A stretch of DNA of 20,704 nt from an uncultured Roseateles sp. (GCA_946480605.1 CAMLKW010000057.1:1-20704); one strand, 5' to 3'. Positions 6,647 through 13,316 are shown, counted from the stretch's first letter. The notes: generated by a model not told the origin, from the sequence alone. A program made the numbers and translations.

Positions 6647-6973
6647 ATGGACATTTCAGCCCTGCAGCAGCGTCTGCGCCACTTCGCTGCCGAGCGTGAT
6701 TGGCAGCCCTACCAGACGCCCAAGAATCTCGCGATGGCGATGACGGTGGAAGCCGCGGAGCTGCTGGAGATCTTCCAGTGGCTGACGCCGGAGCAATCGC
6801 TGCAGCTCGATGACGACCAGCGCCGCCATTTGGGCGAGGAGCTGTCGGATGTGCTGCTGTACCTGCTGCAGATCGCCGACCATGGCGGCGTGGACCTGGA
6901 AGCCGCGGTGGAACGCAAGCTGGCGATGAACGCCCTGAAGTACCCGCCCCTGCATCCACCGCAGAGGTCTTGA
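6647..6973 (+). CDS. MazG-like nucleotide pyrophosphohydrolase
   Basis: A 108-residue single-domain all-alpha NTP pyrophosphatase of the MazG-like/dCTPase type, which hydrolyses (d)NTPs to monophosphate plus pyrophosphate and so cleans the nucleotide pool. The metal-binding acids are visible in two helices: EAAELLEIFQW with E35 and E38, and GEELSDVLLYLLQIAD with E64/E65 and D68. The N-terminal RHFAAERDWQPYQTPKNLAMAM stretch is typical of the family. I chose the ATG at 6647; a TTG at 6623 is in frame but would start inside the palindrome. The ribosome site is weak. Only four bases separate its stop from the exonuclease start, so the two are one operon. Family is firm; the preferred nucleotide is not known. 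Confidence 0.9.
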   Translation: MDISALQQRLRHFAAERDWQPYQTPKNLAMAMTVEAAELLEIFQWLTPEQSLQLDDDQRRHLGEELSDVLLYLLQIADHGGVDLEAAVERKLAMNALKYPPLHPPQRS

Positions 6974-6977
6974 GGAA

Positions 6978-7646
6978 ATGGGTGTGCAGACCATCGCCGT
7001 CGTCGACTTCGAGACGACCGGGCTGGGCCCGGCCACGGGTGGCCGCGCCACCGAGATCGCCGCCGTGCTGGTGCGGGGTGGCGAGATCGTGGACCGCTGG
7101 GCCAGCCTGATGAACAGCGGCGCCTGGGTGCCGCCGCAGATCCAGGCCCTGACCGGCATCAGCAACGAGATGCTGGCCACCGCACCCGATTCGGCCAGCG
7201 TCATGCGCGAGCTGGCACGGTTCACGGCTGGCTGCCCGCTGGTGGCGCACAACGCGAGCTTCGACCGCGGCTTCTGGCAGGCCGAGATGCAGCGCGCTGA
7301 CATCGCGCCGGACCCGGCACACGAGTTCGCCTGCACGGTGCTGCTGTCGCGGCGCCTGTGGCCGGAGTCCAAGGGGCACGGCCTGGGTGAGATGGCGCGG
7401 TTTCACGGCCTGGCCTTTTCGGGACGTGCCCACCGCGCGATGGCCGATGCGCTGGTCACCGCCGAGTTGTTACTGAAAGTCAGAAGCGAGGTCGCGAATC
7501 GCTTTGCGCTCGATCTGGGTGGCATGGACGTCGACCACGCGCTGCTCTCGACGCTGCAGCGCACGCCGCTGCGCTGGTTGCGGCGTGGTCTCGTGGAACA
7601 TGTGAAGGCCGCACGGCTCGACCAGCGCGCTGGCGTGAGCGGATAA
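6978..7646 (+). CDS. DEDDh 3'-5' exonuclease (DnaQ/epsilon-like)
   Basis: A 222-residue exonuclease-fold protein with the complete DEDDh catalytic set: D10 and E12 in VVDFETTG, D96 in HNASFDRGFW, H152 and D157 in HRAMADA. Such enzymes remove nucleotides from 3' ends of DNA or RNA by a two-metal mechanism. It lacks polymerase-binding or UvrC/GIY-YIG fusion domains, so it is a stand-alone exonuclease rather than PolC or an epsilon-Cho hybrid. It follows the MazG-like gene by four bases. GAGG at 6972-6975 is only two bases before the ATG at 6978 but eight before the in-frame GTG at 6984, so translation may start at that GTG, losing two residues. The C-terminal 60 residues are basic and family-variable. 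Physiological substrate unknown. Confidence 0.92.
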   Translation: MGVQTIAVVDFETTGLGPATGGRATEIAAVLVRGGEIVDRWASLMNSGAWVPPQIQALTGISNEMLATAPDSASVMRELARFTAGCPLVAHNASFDRGFWQAEMQRADIAPDPAHEFACTVLLSRRLWPESKGHGLGEMARFHGLAFSGRAHRAMADALVTAELLLKVRSEVANRFALDLGGMDVDHALLSTLQRTPLRWLRRGLVEHVKAARLDQRAGVSG

Positions 7647-7666
7647 AAAAACTCTGTCAAGAGCGG

Positions 7667-7680
7667 CTTGCACGCGCAAG
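7667..7680. promoter_or_regulatory. Short inverted repeat upstream of the GNAT gene
   Basis: CTTGC-ACGC-GCAAG is a perfect 5+4+5 repeat in the 86-base gap between the exonuclease and GNAT genes. It has no following T run, so it is more likely an operator or chance than a terminator. Low confidence. Confidence 0.25.
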
Positions 7681-7732
7681 GGCAATCAAAATCTCGCCCT
7701 TTCGTTCCCGCGTTTCGCTCAAGAAGAATTCC

Positions 7733-8251
7733 ATGTCCGTGATCCAGGTTCGCCCCGCCACCCTGCGCGATGCCAAAGCCATCGCCGAGATCCACGTCGC
7801 CAGCAGCCAGGATGCCTACAAGGACCTGCTGCCGCCCGCCGCGCTGGATGCGATGTCGGTGCAGAAGCGCCAGGCCTTCTGGCGCGAGGCCATCGACCTG
7901 TGCGAGCCGCAGGTCATCGTGGCCCACCTGGACAACAAGATCATGGGCTTCGCCGGCTTCGACCGCTCGCGTGACAAGGGCACGCCGGCCACCACCGGCG
8001 AGGTCTGGGCGCTGTTCGCCAGCCCCGAGCACCTGGACAAGGGCGTGGGTCTGGCGCTGTGGGATGCCACGCGCGACGGTCTGCAGGAAGAAGGCTGCAC
8101 CAAGGCCACGCTGTGGTGCTACCTGCGCAACGAGCGCGCGCTGCGCTTCTTCGAGCTGGCCGGCTTCAAGCGCGAGCTGGGCAGCGCCCGCACGACCGAG
8201 GTGGGCGGCGCCCGCGTCGAAGAGATCCGGCTGTTCCGCTCGCTGGTCTGA
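7733..8251 (+). CDS. GNAT family N-acetyltransferase
   Basis: A 172-residue single-domain GNAT protein. It would transfer an acetyl group from acetyl-CoA to an amine. The opening VRPATLRDAKAIAEIHVASSQ (residues 6-26) is the typical first strand and helix; the acetyl-CoA pyrophosphate loop reads HLDKGVGLALWD (about 101-112), and the later YLRNERALRFFELAGFKRE (about 127-145) is motif B with the conserved N and FFE-GF pattern. The substrate (small molecule, tRNA, protein N-terminus) cannot be told. The start ATG at 7733 has only a weak AAGAAG ahead of it. It follows the exonuclease by 86 bases and is followed by a shared terminator, so it may be its own unit. Confidence 0.9.
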   Translation: MSVIQVRPATLRDAKAIAEIHVASSQDAYKDLLPPAALDAMSVQKRQAFWREAIDLCEPQVIVAHLDNKIMGFAGFDRSRDKGTPATTGEVWALFASPEHLDKGVGLALWDATRDGLQEEGCTKATLWCYLRNERALRFFELAGFKRELGSARTTEVGGARVEEIRLFRSLV

Positions 8252-8272
8252 GCGTTTCGCAGGGCCATGAAA

Positions 8273-8294
8273 AAAGCGCCCCTCGGGGCGCTTT
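8273..8294. terminator. Bidirectional terminator between GNAT and PEP-CTERM genes
   Basis: AAAGCGCCCC-TC-GGGGCGCTTT is a perfect 10-base inverted repeat. On the minus strand the GC stem is followed by six T, ending the PEP-CTERM transcript; on the plus strand it is followed by TTTGTCTTT, ending the GNAT transcript. It lies between the two convergent stops at 8251 and 8313. Confidence 0.9.
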
Positions 8295-8312
8295 GTCTTT
8301 GAGGCCTTGCGA

Positions 8313-9077
8313 TCAGCCGCGACGGCGGCGGGCCACGAAGCCGACGGCCAGCAGGCCACTCAGCATCAGCGCATAGGTCTGCGGCTCGGGCACGGCGCTC
8401 ACGCTGAAGGCGGTGGTGTTGGGCACCATGCCGGCGTAGCTGCCGTTGTCGGGGTTGGTGGTCCAGTTGGCGATGTTGCCGACCAGCGGCTTGTAGGCCG
8501 AGAAGTCAGCCTCGCCGGCACGAATTCCGGTGTATTCCTCGTATTCGGCGCCGCCGCCCAGCGCGATCGCGCCGTTGCCGATGGACAGGCCCGTGTTGGT
8601 CAGCAGGCCCGACGTGGTGGCGCCGGTGAAGGCCGTGGTCGTGATCGCGGCCAGGAAGCTGGGCGTGCCGGTGGCCGAGCTGGCGGTGTAGGCGTAGACC
8701 GAGTCGCCGTCCTGGCTGAGACCGAAGTTGCTGCTGCCCGAGACCGATGCGCGGCTCAGCGTGCCCAGCGTGGACGACAGCGTGTTGATGTTGTCGATGT
8801 TCTGGAAGCGGATCACGGAGCCGGCCGCGATGGTCGACGCGCCGCTGACCCAACGGTGGTAGCTCTCGCCGGTGTTGAAGGCCGAGCCGTTCCACTCGTT
8901 GTCGGTGAAGTAGATGGTGGTGTTGGCGGCGATGTCGACGAAGGTCACCAGCGCCCAGCCGTCTTCGTCGGCGTTGAGGGCGGTGAAGGCGACGTCGCCG
9001 GCCGCGAGGGCGGCCACGGCGCTGTTCGAGACGAGGGCCGCGGCAGCGGCGGCGATCAGGGCGAGGGACTTGTTCAT
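8313..9077 (-). CDS. PEP-CTERM sorting-domain protein
   Basis: A 254-residue exported protein. A signal peptide (MNKSLALIAAAAAALVSNSAVA, 22 residues) is followed by a Ser/Thr/Gly-rich body and a C-terminal VPEPQTYALMLSGLLAVGFVARRRRG sorting signal beginning near residue 229. The body opens with a recognisable pattern, AGDVAFTALNADEDGWALVTF then TIYFTDNEWNGSAF (to about residue 68), which recurs in secreted bacterial proteins and resembles lamin-tail-like beta-sandwich entries; I do not assign a function. Processing would require an exosortase elsewhere. GGAG lies 8 bases before the ATG. It is flanked by the terminator at 8273-8294, so it is probably a single-gene unit or the tail of the HNH-like transcript upstream (94-base gap). 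Confidence 0.87.
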   Translation of the reverse strand: MNKSLALIAAAAAALVSNSAVAALAAGDVAFTALNADEDGWALVTFVDIAANTTIYFTDNEWNGSAFNTGESYHRWVSGASTIAAGSVIRFQNIDNINTLSSTLGTLSRASVSGSSNFGLSQDGDSVYAYTASSATGTPSFLAAITTTAFTGATTSGLLTNTGLSIGNGAIALGGGAEYEEYTGIRAGEADFSAYKPLVGNIANWTTNPDNGSYAGMVPNTTAFSVSAVPEPQTYALMLSGLLAVGFVARRRRG

Positions 9078-9171
9078 GGAGGGGCTCCGGTTCAGACCGG
9101 CGCACTGTCCGGCGCGGTGATGAAGCTGCCGTGACAGGCCAGGTTCACCGGCCCCCGTGCCCGCGGGGGTG

Positions 9172-10215
9172 TCAGGCCGCGTAGCCGCCGGTGGCCAGCG
9201 CCCATCCGTCGGTGGCGTCGTCGTGGCGCTGCACGTGCACGGGGCTGAGCTTCTTGGCCGCGGCGCGCTCGACCAGCGCCTCGGCCTGCTCGGGCGTCAG
9301 CTGCAGCGCGAAACGGGTCCAGCGCTTCGTGACCAGGGGCAGCGCCCAGGCGTCTTCCAGGGCCCAGCGGATCTCATGCGGCTGCTGCAGCTCGGCCGCA
9401 GCCAGCACGCGCGGCGCCAGCGCGAGCAGGAAGCGGTTGAAGTCGCTGCGCAGCGCGTCGGTGGGCAGCAGCGCCTCCAGCCGCGCCAGGCGGGCGCTCC
9501 AGCCCGGCGTGGCCAGCTGGCGCGTCACCAGGGCCTGCAGCGCCTGGATGGGGTTGAACAGGCGCAGCCGGTTGGGCGGCAGCACGCGCAGCGGCATGCG
9601 TGCTGCCTCCTCGTGGCTCAGCGGCGTGACGAAGCTGGCCAGCACTGCGAGGCGCATCCATTCAGCCTCGGCCAGGCCGCCGATGCGGGTGATGGGGCCG
9701 GCGGCGCAGCTGTCGGCCAGCTCGCGCAGTTGCGGGTAGGCGCGGCTGCCCTTGGCCTGGTTGGCGCGGTGGCTCATGACGGCCAGATTGCCAGCGGCGT
9801 AGCCGGCGTCGTCGCGGACGCGGTCGATGCTGCGGTTGTCGTCACCCAGCAGCTCGCGGGTGACCGGGCAGTGGCTGACGTCGAGCTGGCCCAGGTGGTG
9901 GGGCGTGACCAGCATGTCCTCGAAGTGGCGGCCGCGGGCCCAGGCATGGGTGCGCAGCGCCAGCCATTGCTCGACCTGTGCGGTGGCGGGCGCACGCACG
10001 GCCCGGCCGCGGGCCGCCATCCAGCCGCGCTGCAGCGGCGATTGGGGGTACAGGTGGGCGATGGGCGGCGTGATGCCGTGCAGCGCGTAGTCGCGGCCCA
10101 GGGCCAGGCCCACGCGTTCGTGGGCGCTGACGACGGCGGGCGTGTCGTCCATGTCCAGGTCGTACTGGACGAGGGCGGGCTGGGCGGTGAGCTGGGCGTT
10201 GAAGACGGCTTGCAT
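9172..10215 (-). CDS. HNH-like domain protein of unknown function
   Basis: A 347-residue protein I do not recognise as a named family. Residues about 115-157 read like an HNH nuclease core of the phage type: CPVTRELL (C116), then a SIDRV motif (129-133), GYAAGN (138-143), SHRAN (148-152) and K155. The first catalytic His of the HNH triad is Arg132 here, as in many phage-type relatives, so activity is uncertain. The N-terminal part (1-110) is Pro/Arg/His-rich with no clear motif and the C-terminal 190 residues are Leu/Ala-rich helices. No signal peptide, so cytoplasmic. The ATG at 10215 is chosen because AGGAG lies 6 bases upstream; the frame stays open far upstream but that part overlaps the divergent WYL gene. 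It is divergent from a WYL regulator, which suggests control by it. Confidence 0.7.
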   Translation of the reverse strand: MQAVFNAQLTAQPALVQYDLDMDDTPAVVSAHERVGLALGRDYALHGITPPIAHLYPQSPLQRGWMAARGRAVRAPATAQVEQWLALRTHAWARGRHFEDMLVTPHHLGQLDVSHCPVTRELLGDDNRSIDRVRDDAGYAAGNLAVMSHRANQAKGSRAYPQLRELADSCAAGPITRIGGLAEAEWMRLAVLASFVTPLSHEEAARMPLRVLPPNRLRLFNPIQALQALVTRQLATPGWSARLARLEALLPTDALRSDFNRFLLALAPRVLAAAELQQPHEIRWALEDAWALPLVTKRWTRFALQLTPEQAEALVERAAAKKLSPVHVQRHDDATDGWALATGGYAA

Positions 10216-10273
10216 GTCGGACTCCTGGTCGTTGGGCTCGCCGATGAAGTTCGCGGGCCTTGCAAGCAGTCTG

Positions 10274-10289
10274 TGAGCCAGGTGGCTCA
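10274..10289. promoter_or_regulatory. Candidate operator in the HNH/WYL divergent gap
   Basis: TGAGCCA-GG-TGGCTCA is a perfect 7+2+7 inverted repeat in the 120-base gap between the HNH-like gene and the WYL gene. It is one of two dyads there and suits a dimeric regulator. Confidence 0.45.
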
Positions 10290-10300
10290 TGAGATGATCC

Positions 10301-10316
10301 ACCGTGAAAACACTGT
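10301..10316. promoter_or_regulatory. Second candidate operator next to the WYL start
   Basis: ACCGTG-AAAA-CACTGT is a 6+4+6 dyad with one mismatched pair, immediately followed by an AT-rich TAAATATT that could be a -10 region for the WYL gene. Binding here would block the WYL promoter, consistent with autoregulation. Confidence 0.4.
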
Positions 10317-10335
10317 AAATATTCTCAGGAACGCG

Positions 10336-11304
10336 ATGGATCGCACCGAACGCTTCTACAAGATCGAACACCTGATCCGCTCGCGCGGCTGCGTGTCCTT
10401 CGCGGCACTGCTGGAGGCGCTGGAGGTGTCGCCGGCAACGCTCAAGCGCGACCTGGCCTACCTGCGGGAGCGGCTGGACGCCCCCATCGAGTACGACGCC
10501 GGCGAGAACGGCTACCGCTTCGGCCAGCAGTGGCGCGGTGGCAAGCACGAGCTGCCGGGCGTGTGGTTCAACGAGGCCGAACTGCACGCGCTGCTGACCA
10601 TGCAGCAGATGCTGGCCGGGCTTGACGAGCAGGGCGTCGTAGGCCGGCACCTGCAGCCCATGTTCGACAAGATCACCGGCATGCTGGGCGTGGACGCCGC
10701 CGAGGCTGACGAGCTGCGCCGGCGCGTGCGGCTCATCGGCACGGCCCGGCGGCGCATGGCCAGCGAGGCCTTCGAGACGGTGGGCAGTGCGGTCGTGAAG
10801 CGCCGCCGCCTGGCCATCCGCTACCGCAAGAAGAAGAGCGGCGAGAGCAGCGAGCGCGAGGTGTCGCCGCAGCGTCTGGTACACCACCGCCACGCCTGGT
10901 ACCTGGACGCCTGGTGCCATGCCAGCGACGGCTACCGCCGCTTCGCGCTGGACGGCATAGAGACGGCCACGCTGCTGGACGCCGAGGCCAGGGCTGTGCC
11001 GCTGGCCGAGCTGGAAGGCGAGCTGGACCAGGGCTACGGCATCTTTGCCGGCGGCACGCCGCGCGAGGCCGAGCTGGTGTTCAGCGCCGAGACGGCCGCC
11101 TGGGTGTCACGCGAGGAGTGGCACCCCGCGCAGCGCAGCGAATTCCTGCCCGACGGCCGCTGGCGCCTTCGCCTGCCCTATGTGGACGACACCGAGCTGC
11201 TGATGGACCTGCTGCGTCACGCTGGCCAGGTCGAGGTGGTGGCGCCGGCCGCCCTGCGCGAGGCCTTTGCAGCCCGGCTGCGCCAGGCCGTTGCGGCCCT
11301 GTAG
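10336..11304 (+). CDS. WYL-domain transcriptional regulator (YafY type)
   Basis: A 322-residue regulator. Residues 3-60 form a DeoR-like winged helix-turn-helix (RFYKIEHLIRSRG then VSPATLKRDLAYLRE, recognition helix about 31-45, wing near IEYDAGENGYRF). The WYL domain spans about 145-215, with the signature HAWYLDAW (W188-Y189-L190) and the conserved SPQRLV before it and RRFALDGI after it. The C-terminal WCX region runs to the end. WYL domains sense nucleic acid fragments or nucleotides and often control defence or DNA-repair genes; BrxR and CapW are well-known relatives. The ATG at 10336 has AGGA 5 bases upstream; the open frame extends over 1 kb upstream but that overlaps the HNH-like gene antisense. 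It is divergent from the HNH-like gene and probably controls it and itself. Confidence 0.92.
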   Translation: MDRTERFYKIEHLIRSRGCVSFAALLEALEVSPATLKRDLAYLRERLDAPIEYDAGENGYRFGQQWRGGKHELPGVWFNEAELHALLTMQQMLAGLDEQGVVGRHLQPMFDKITGMLGVDAAEADELRRRVRLIGTARRRMASEAFETVGSAVVKRRRLAIRYRKKKSGESSEREVSPQRLVHHRHAWYLDAWCHASDGYRRFALDGIETATLLDAEARAVPLAELEGELDQGYGIFAGGTPREAELVFSAETAAWVSREEWHPAQRSEFLPDGRWRLRLPYVDDTELLMDLLRHAGQVEVVAPAALREAFAARLRQAVAAL

Positions 11305-11396
11305 GACAAGTTCGCTTCGTTTGAGGGATGTCATGACCTGCCCGGGGCAAAGGGGTTAGGCTGCACCCGTGTCTGATCTTTCATGAGGAGTCCGCG

Positions 11397-11705
11397 ATGA
11401 GCGATACCACCCTGGCGAAGGAAAAACTGGCCGCGGATTTCCGCGCGGTGATGGACGACATCGACGCGCTGATGACCGCCACGGGCAACCAGGCCGAAGG
11501 CGAGGTCAAGGCGCTGCGCGCCCGCATCCGCGATCGCCTGGACGGCGCCAAGGAACGGCTGTTGGACGCTCAGCACGAGGCCGTCGAGCGTGCCAAGGCC
11601 GCGGCGACCGCGACCGACAACTACGTGCACGAGAAGCCCTGGCAAGCCATCGGCGTGGCGGCAGCCGTTGCCTTGGCCGTCGGCGTGCTGATCGGCCGTC
11701 GTTGA
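11397..11705 (+). CDS. DUF883/ElaB/YqjD-type membrane-anchored protein
   Basis: A 102-residue protein with a long charged alpha-helical region (about 5-75, rich in Ala, Glu, Lys and Arg, likely coiled coil) and a C-terminal membrane anchor (IGVAAAVALAVGVLIGRR, 85-102). This is the layout of the ElaB/YqjD/DUF883 family, inner-membrane C-tail-anchored proteins, some of which bind ribosomes in stationary phase. The HEKPWQAIGVAAAVALAVG junction is typical. GAGGAG lies 7 bases before the ATG. The stop overlaps the TTG start of the next gene (TTGA), so this is the head of a three-gene translationally coupled operon, as in the enterobacterial yqjD-yqjE-yqjK order. Confidence 0.92.
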   Translation: MSDTTLAKEKLAADFRAVMDDIDALMTATGNQAEGEVKALRARIRDRLDGAKERLLDAQHEAVERAKAAATATDNYVHEKPWQAIGVAAAVALAVGVLIGRR

Positions 11706-12088
11706 GCGACACCCCTGAACCGGTCTCCGCGCCGCTGCGGCGGCTCGGCGTCTCGCTGCTGACGCTGACGCGCATCCGACTCGAACTGCTGGCCATCGAG
11801 GCTCAGGAGGAGAAGGAGCGCATCGCCAGCCTGCTGGTCTGGGCCGTCGTGGCTGCCCTGCTGGCGGGTTTTGGCCTGCTGATGGGGGTGCTGTGGGTGA
11901 CCGTGGCGCTGTGGGACAGCCACCGCCTGCTGGCGGTGGGCGTGGCCACGCTGCTGCTGGTGGGCGCCGCGGTCGTCGCCGTGCTGAAGGTCAGGGGCCT
12001 GCTGTCGCAGCCCTCGACGCTGTTCTCGGCCAGCATCAGCGAGCTGCGCGAGGACGCCAACGCGCTGAAGCGCCCGCCCGGCCCATGA
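11702..12088 (+). CDS. Phage-holin-like/YqjE family membrane protein
   Basis: A 128-residue protein beginning at TTG (11702), which overlaps the stop of the DUF883 gene. It has an amphipathic N-terminal helix (LGVSLLTLTRIRLELLAIEAQEE, about 15-37) and two adjacent transmembrane helices (LLVWAVVAALLAGFGLLMGVLWVTVAL and LLAVGVATLLLVGAAVVAVL). This hairpin layout, with the RLEL-E-EE preface, is that of the YqjE/phage-holin-superfamily III proteins, which are cellular proteins despite the name. A C-terminal tail (FSASISELREDANAL) follows. No ATG occurs near the start, so the TTG is the only sensible choice. It overlaps the next gene by ATGA. Confidence 0.87.
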   Translation: MSDTPEPVSAPLRRLGVSLLTLTRIRLELLAIEAQEEKERIASLLVWAVVAALLAGFGLLMGVLWVTVALWDSHRLLAVGVATLLLVGAAVVAVLKVRGLLSQPSTLFSASISELREDANALKRPPGP

Positions 12089-12390
12089 TTCCCAAGCTGC
12101 CCGCCGATCCGGCCGCGCGCGCGCAGCGCAAGGCCAACCTGCTGCTGGCCTCCGAGCTCATGCGCGGCCAGGCCGTGGCGGCGTTTGACCAGGTCGGCGA
12201 ACGTGCCGATGGATGGGCGAACCGGCTGCTGTGGATCAAAGGCCTGTTCTCCCAACCCGCCGTGCTGGCCGCCGCCAGCGGCGGCGCGGCCTTCTTCGCG
12301 GCGGCGGGCCGGCAGCGCCGCGGCAAGCTGCTGGCCGCGCTGCGCTGGGGCTGGCTGGTGTGGCGGCTGCTGCGGCGCCAGCAGGCCTGA
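12085..12390 (+). CDS. YqjK-like small basic protein
   Basis: A 101-residue protein, the third member of the operon, starting in an ATGA overlap with the YqjE-like gene. It is Ala/Arg-rich, with a helical N-terminal part (ARAQRKANLLLASELMRGQAVAAFDQV, about 10-36), one hydrophobic segment (VLAAASGGAAFFAAAG, about 60-75) and a basic C-terminus with RWGWLVWRLLRRQQA. In position and composition it matches the YqjK-like gene that often follows DUF883 and YqjE. Function unknown. Its TGA is four bases from the convergent stop of the adenosyltransferase gene, inside a perfect palindrome CTGATCGATCAG (12387-12398). Confidence 0.75.
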   Translation: MIPKLPADPAARAQRKANLLLASELMRGQAVAAFDQVGERADGWANRLLWIKGLFSQPAVLAAASGGAAFFAAAGRQRRGKLLAALRWGWLVWRLLRRQQA

Positions 12391-12394
12391 TCGA

Positions 12395-12979
12395 TCAGTT
12401 CCCGGCGGCGTCCAGCCGCTTCATGCGCTCGCTCTGCCAGTAGACGTCGTCGCCGCCCAGGCCGTCGAGGTTGGCGCGGTTCAACACGCGGGCCAGCACG
12501 AACAGCAGGTCGGACAGGCGGTTCAGGTATTGCCGCGGCGCGGCGCGGATCGCCTCGGTGGTCGCCAGCGTGATGACGGCTCGCTCGGCACGGCGCGCGA
12601 TGGTGCGGCACACATGGGCGATGGCGGCGCTGCGCGTGCCGGCCGGCAGGATGAACTCCTTCAGCCGCGGCAGGTGCTCGTTGTAGTGTTCCAGCGCCTC
12701 GTCCAGCCGCAGCACGGCGGCGTCCTTCAGCAGCTCGCCGCCGGGCCAGGAGAGTTCTCCGCCCAGGTTGAACAGCTCGTGCTGGATGGTGACGAGCAGC
12801 TCGCGCACGTCGTCCGGCAGTGGCTCGGCCAGCAGCAGGCCCAGGTTGGAGTTCAGCTCGTCGACGTCGCCCATGGCCTGCACGCGCAGGTGATCCTTGG
12901 GCACACGGCTGCCGTCGGAGAGGCCGGTGGTGCCGTCGTCGCCGGTGCGGGTGGCGATCTGTGAGAGTCGGTTGCCCAT
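12395..12979 (-). CDS. Cob(I)alamin adenosyltransferase, PduO type
   Basis: A 194-residue enzyme that transfers the adenosyl group of ATP to cob(I)alamin to make adenosylcobalamin. The family start is clear: MGNRLSQIATRTGDDGTTGL with the ATP-binding TRTGDDGTTGL loop (10-20), then VQAMGDVDELNSNLG (33-47). The later helical motif CRTIARRAERAV (124-135) and YLNRLSDLLFVLAR (151-164) hold the conserved Arg, Glu, Asn and Asp residues of PduO/MMAB enzymes. The length is normal for a stand-alone enzyme. The ATG at 12979 fits the family start; no Shine-Dalgarno is visible and the ATG lies at the foot of an inverted repeat (12978-13008). A small membrane-protein gene lies 35 bases upstream on the same strand. 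Confidence 0.95.
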   Translation of the reverse strand: MGNRLSQIATRTGDDGTTGLSDGSRVPKDHLRVQAMGDVDELNSNLGLLLAEPLPDDVRELLVTIQHELFNLGGELSWPGGELLKDAAVLRLDEALEHYNEHLPRLKEFILPAGTRSAAIAHVCRTIARRAERAVITLATTEAIRAAPRQYLNRLSDLLFVLARVLNRANLDGLGGDDVYWQSERMKRLDAAGN

Positions 12980-13008
12980 GGTGGTTTGGCGCGATGCAAA
13001 ACCACCAT
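12978..13008 (-). promoter_or_regulatory. Inverted repeat overlapping the adenosyltransferase start codon
   Basis: ATGGTGGTTT and AAACCACCAT are perfect 10-base arms around an 11-base spacer. In the minus-strand transcript the second arm overlaps the first two bases of the start codon (12979-12977), so folding would hide the initiation region. There is no Shine-Dalgarno in between. It may be a translational switch, a repressor site, or an intergenic terminator remnant; it has no T run. Confidence 0.45.
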
Positions 13009-13013
13009 TGTCT

Positions 13014-13241
13014 TCAGTGCCGCCGCCCGCTGCGGTGGAAGGCGGGTTTGTGCACCGGCGCGTCATGCGGTCGCAACCCGGGGGCCGCTGTGAAGCGCGG
13101 CGCGGGTGGGGCATCGTGCGGCGGCGGCGGGCCGCGGAAGACGTCGCGCCAGCGGGCGGCCAGCAGGTCGAAGCGCACGGCGCCGAACAGGATGAGCACT
13201 GCGGCGGCGATCAACAGCAACCAGGTCAGGGTGGGGTCCAT
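13014..13241 (-). CDS. Small single-pass membrane protein
   Basis: A 75-residue protein of unknown function. Residues 4-22 (TLTWLLLIAAAVLILFGAV) form one transmembrane helix, followed by RFDLLAARWRDVFRG and a Pro/His/Arg-rich tail. The layout (short N-terminus outside, helix, basic cytoplasmic tail) is common in small inner-membrane proteins. The ATG at 13241 has GGGAG about 7 bases upstream, which supports real translation. It lies 35 bases upstream of the adenosyltransferase gene on the same strand and is divergent from the FAD-linked dehydrogenase gene; it may be the first gene of a two-gene unit. No homologue is recognised. Confidence 0.6.
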   Translation of the reverse strand: MDPTLTWLLLIAAAVLILFGAVRFDLLAARWRDVFRGPPPPHDAPPAPRFTAAPGLRPHDAPVHKPAFHRSGRRH

Positions 13242-13316
13242 GAGGGTCTCCCGAAACGCTGTGAGGACATGCTGGCACTGCAAGAGAATCTTGGCAACCG
13301 ACCGTGGAGCCCGCCA

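Noticed and set aside
6641..6650. A perfect Kozak-like context at the MazG start
   Set aside because: GCCACCATGG is meaningful in eukaryotes only; in this bacterial setting it is coincidence.
9152..9169. CCCCCG/CGGGGG hairpin after the HNH-like gene as a terminator
   Set aside because: A 6-bp stem is present but no T run follows on the minus strand, so intrinsic termination is not supported.
9157..10335. Upstream in-frame extension of the WYL regulator
   Set aside because: The extra 393 codons overlap the HNH-like gene antisense and have no domain; the ATG at 10336 has a good ribosome site and fits the family start.
12980..13260. Cobalamin riboswitch ahead of the adenosyltransferase
   Set aside because: No convincing B12 box or multi-stem core on the minus strand, and the stretch is mostly the small membrane-protein gene.
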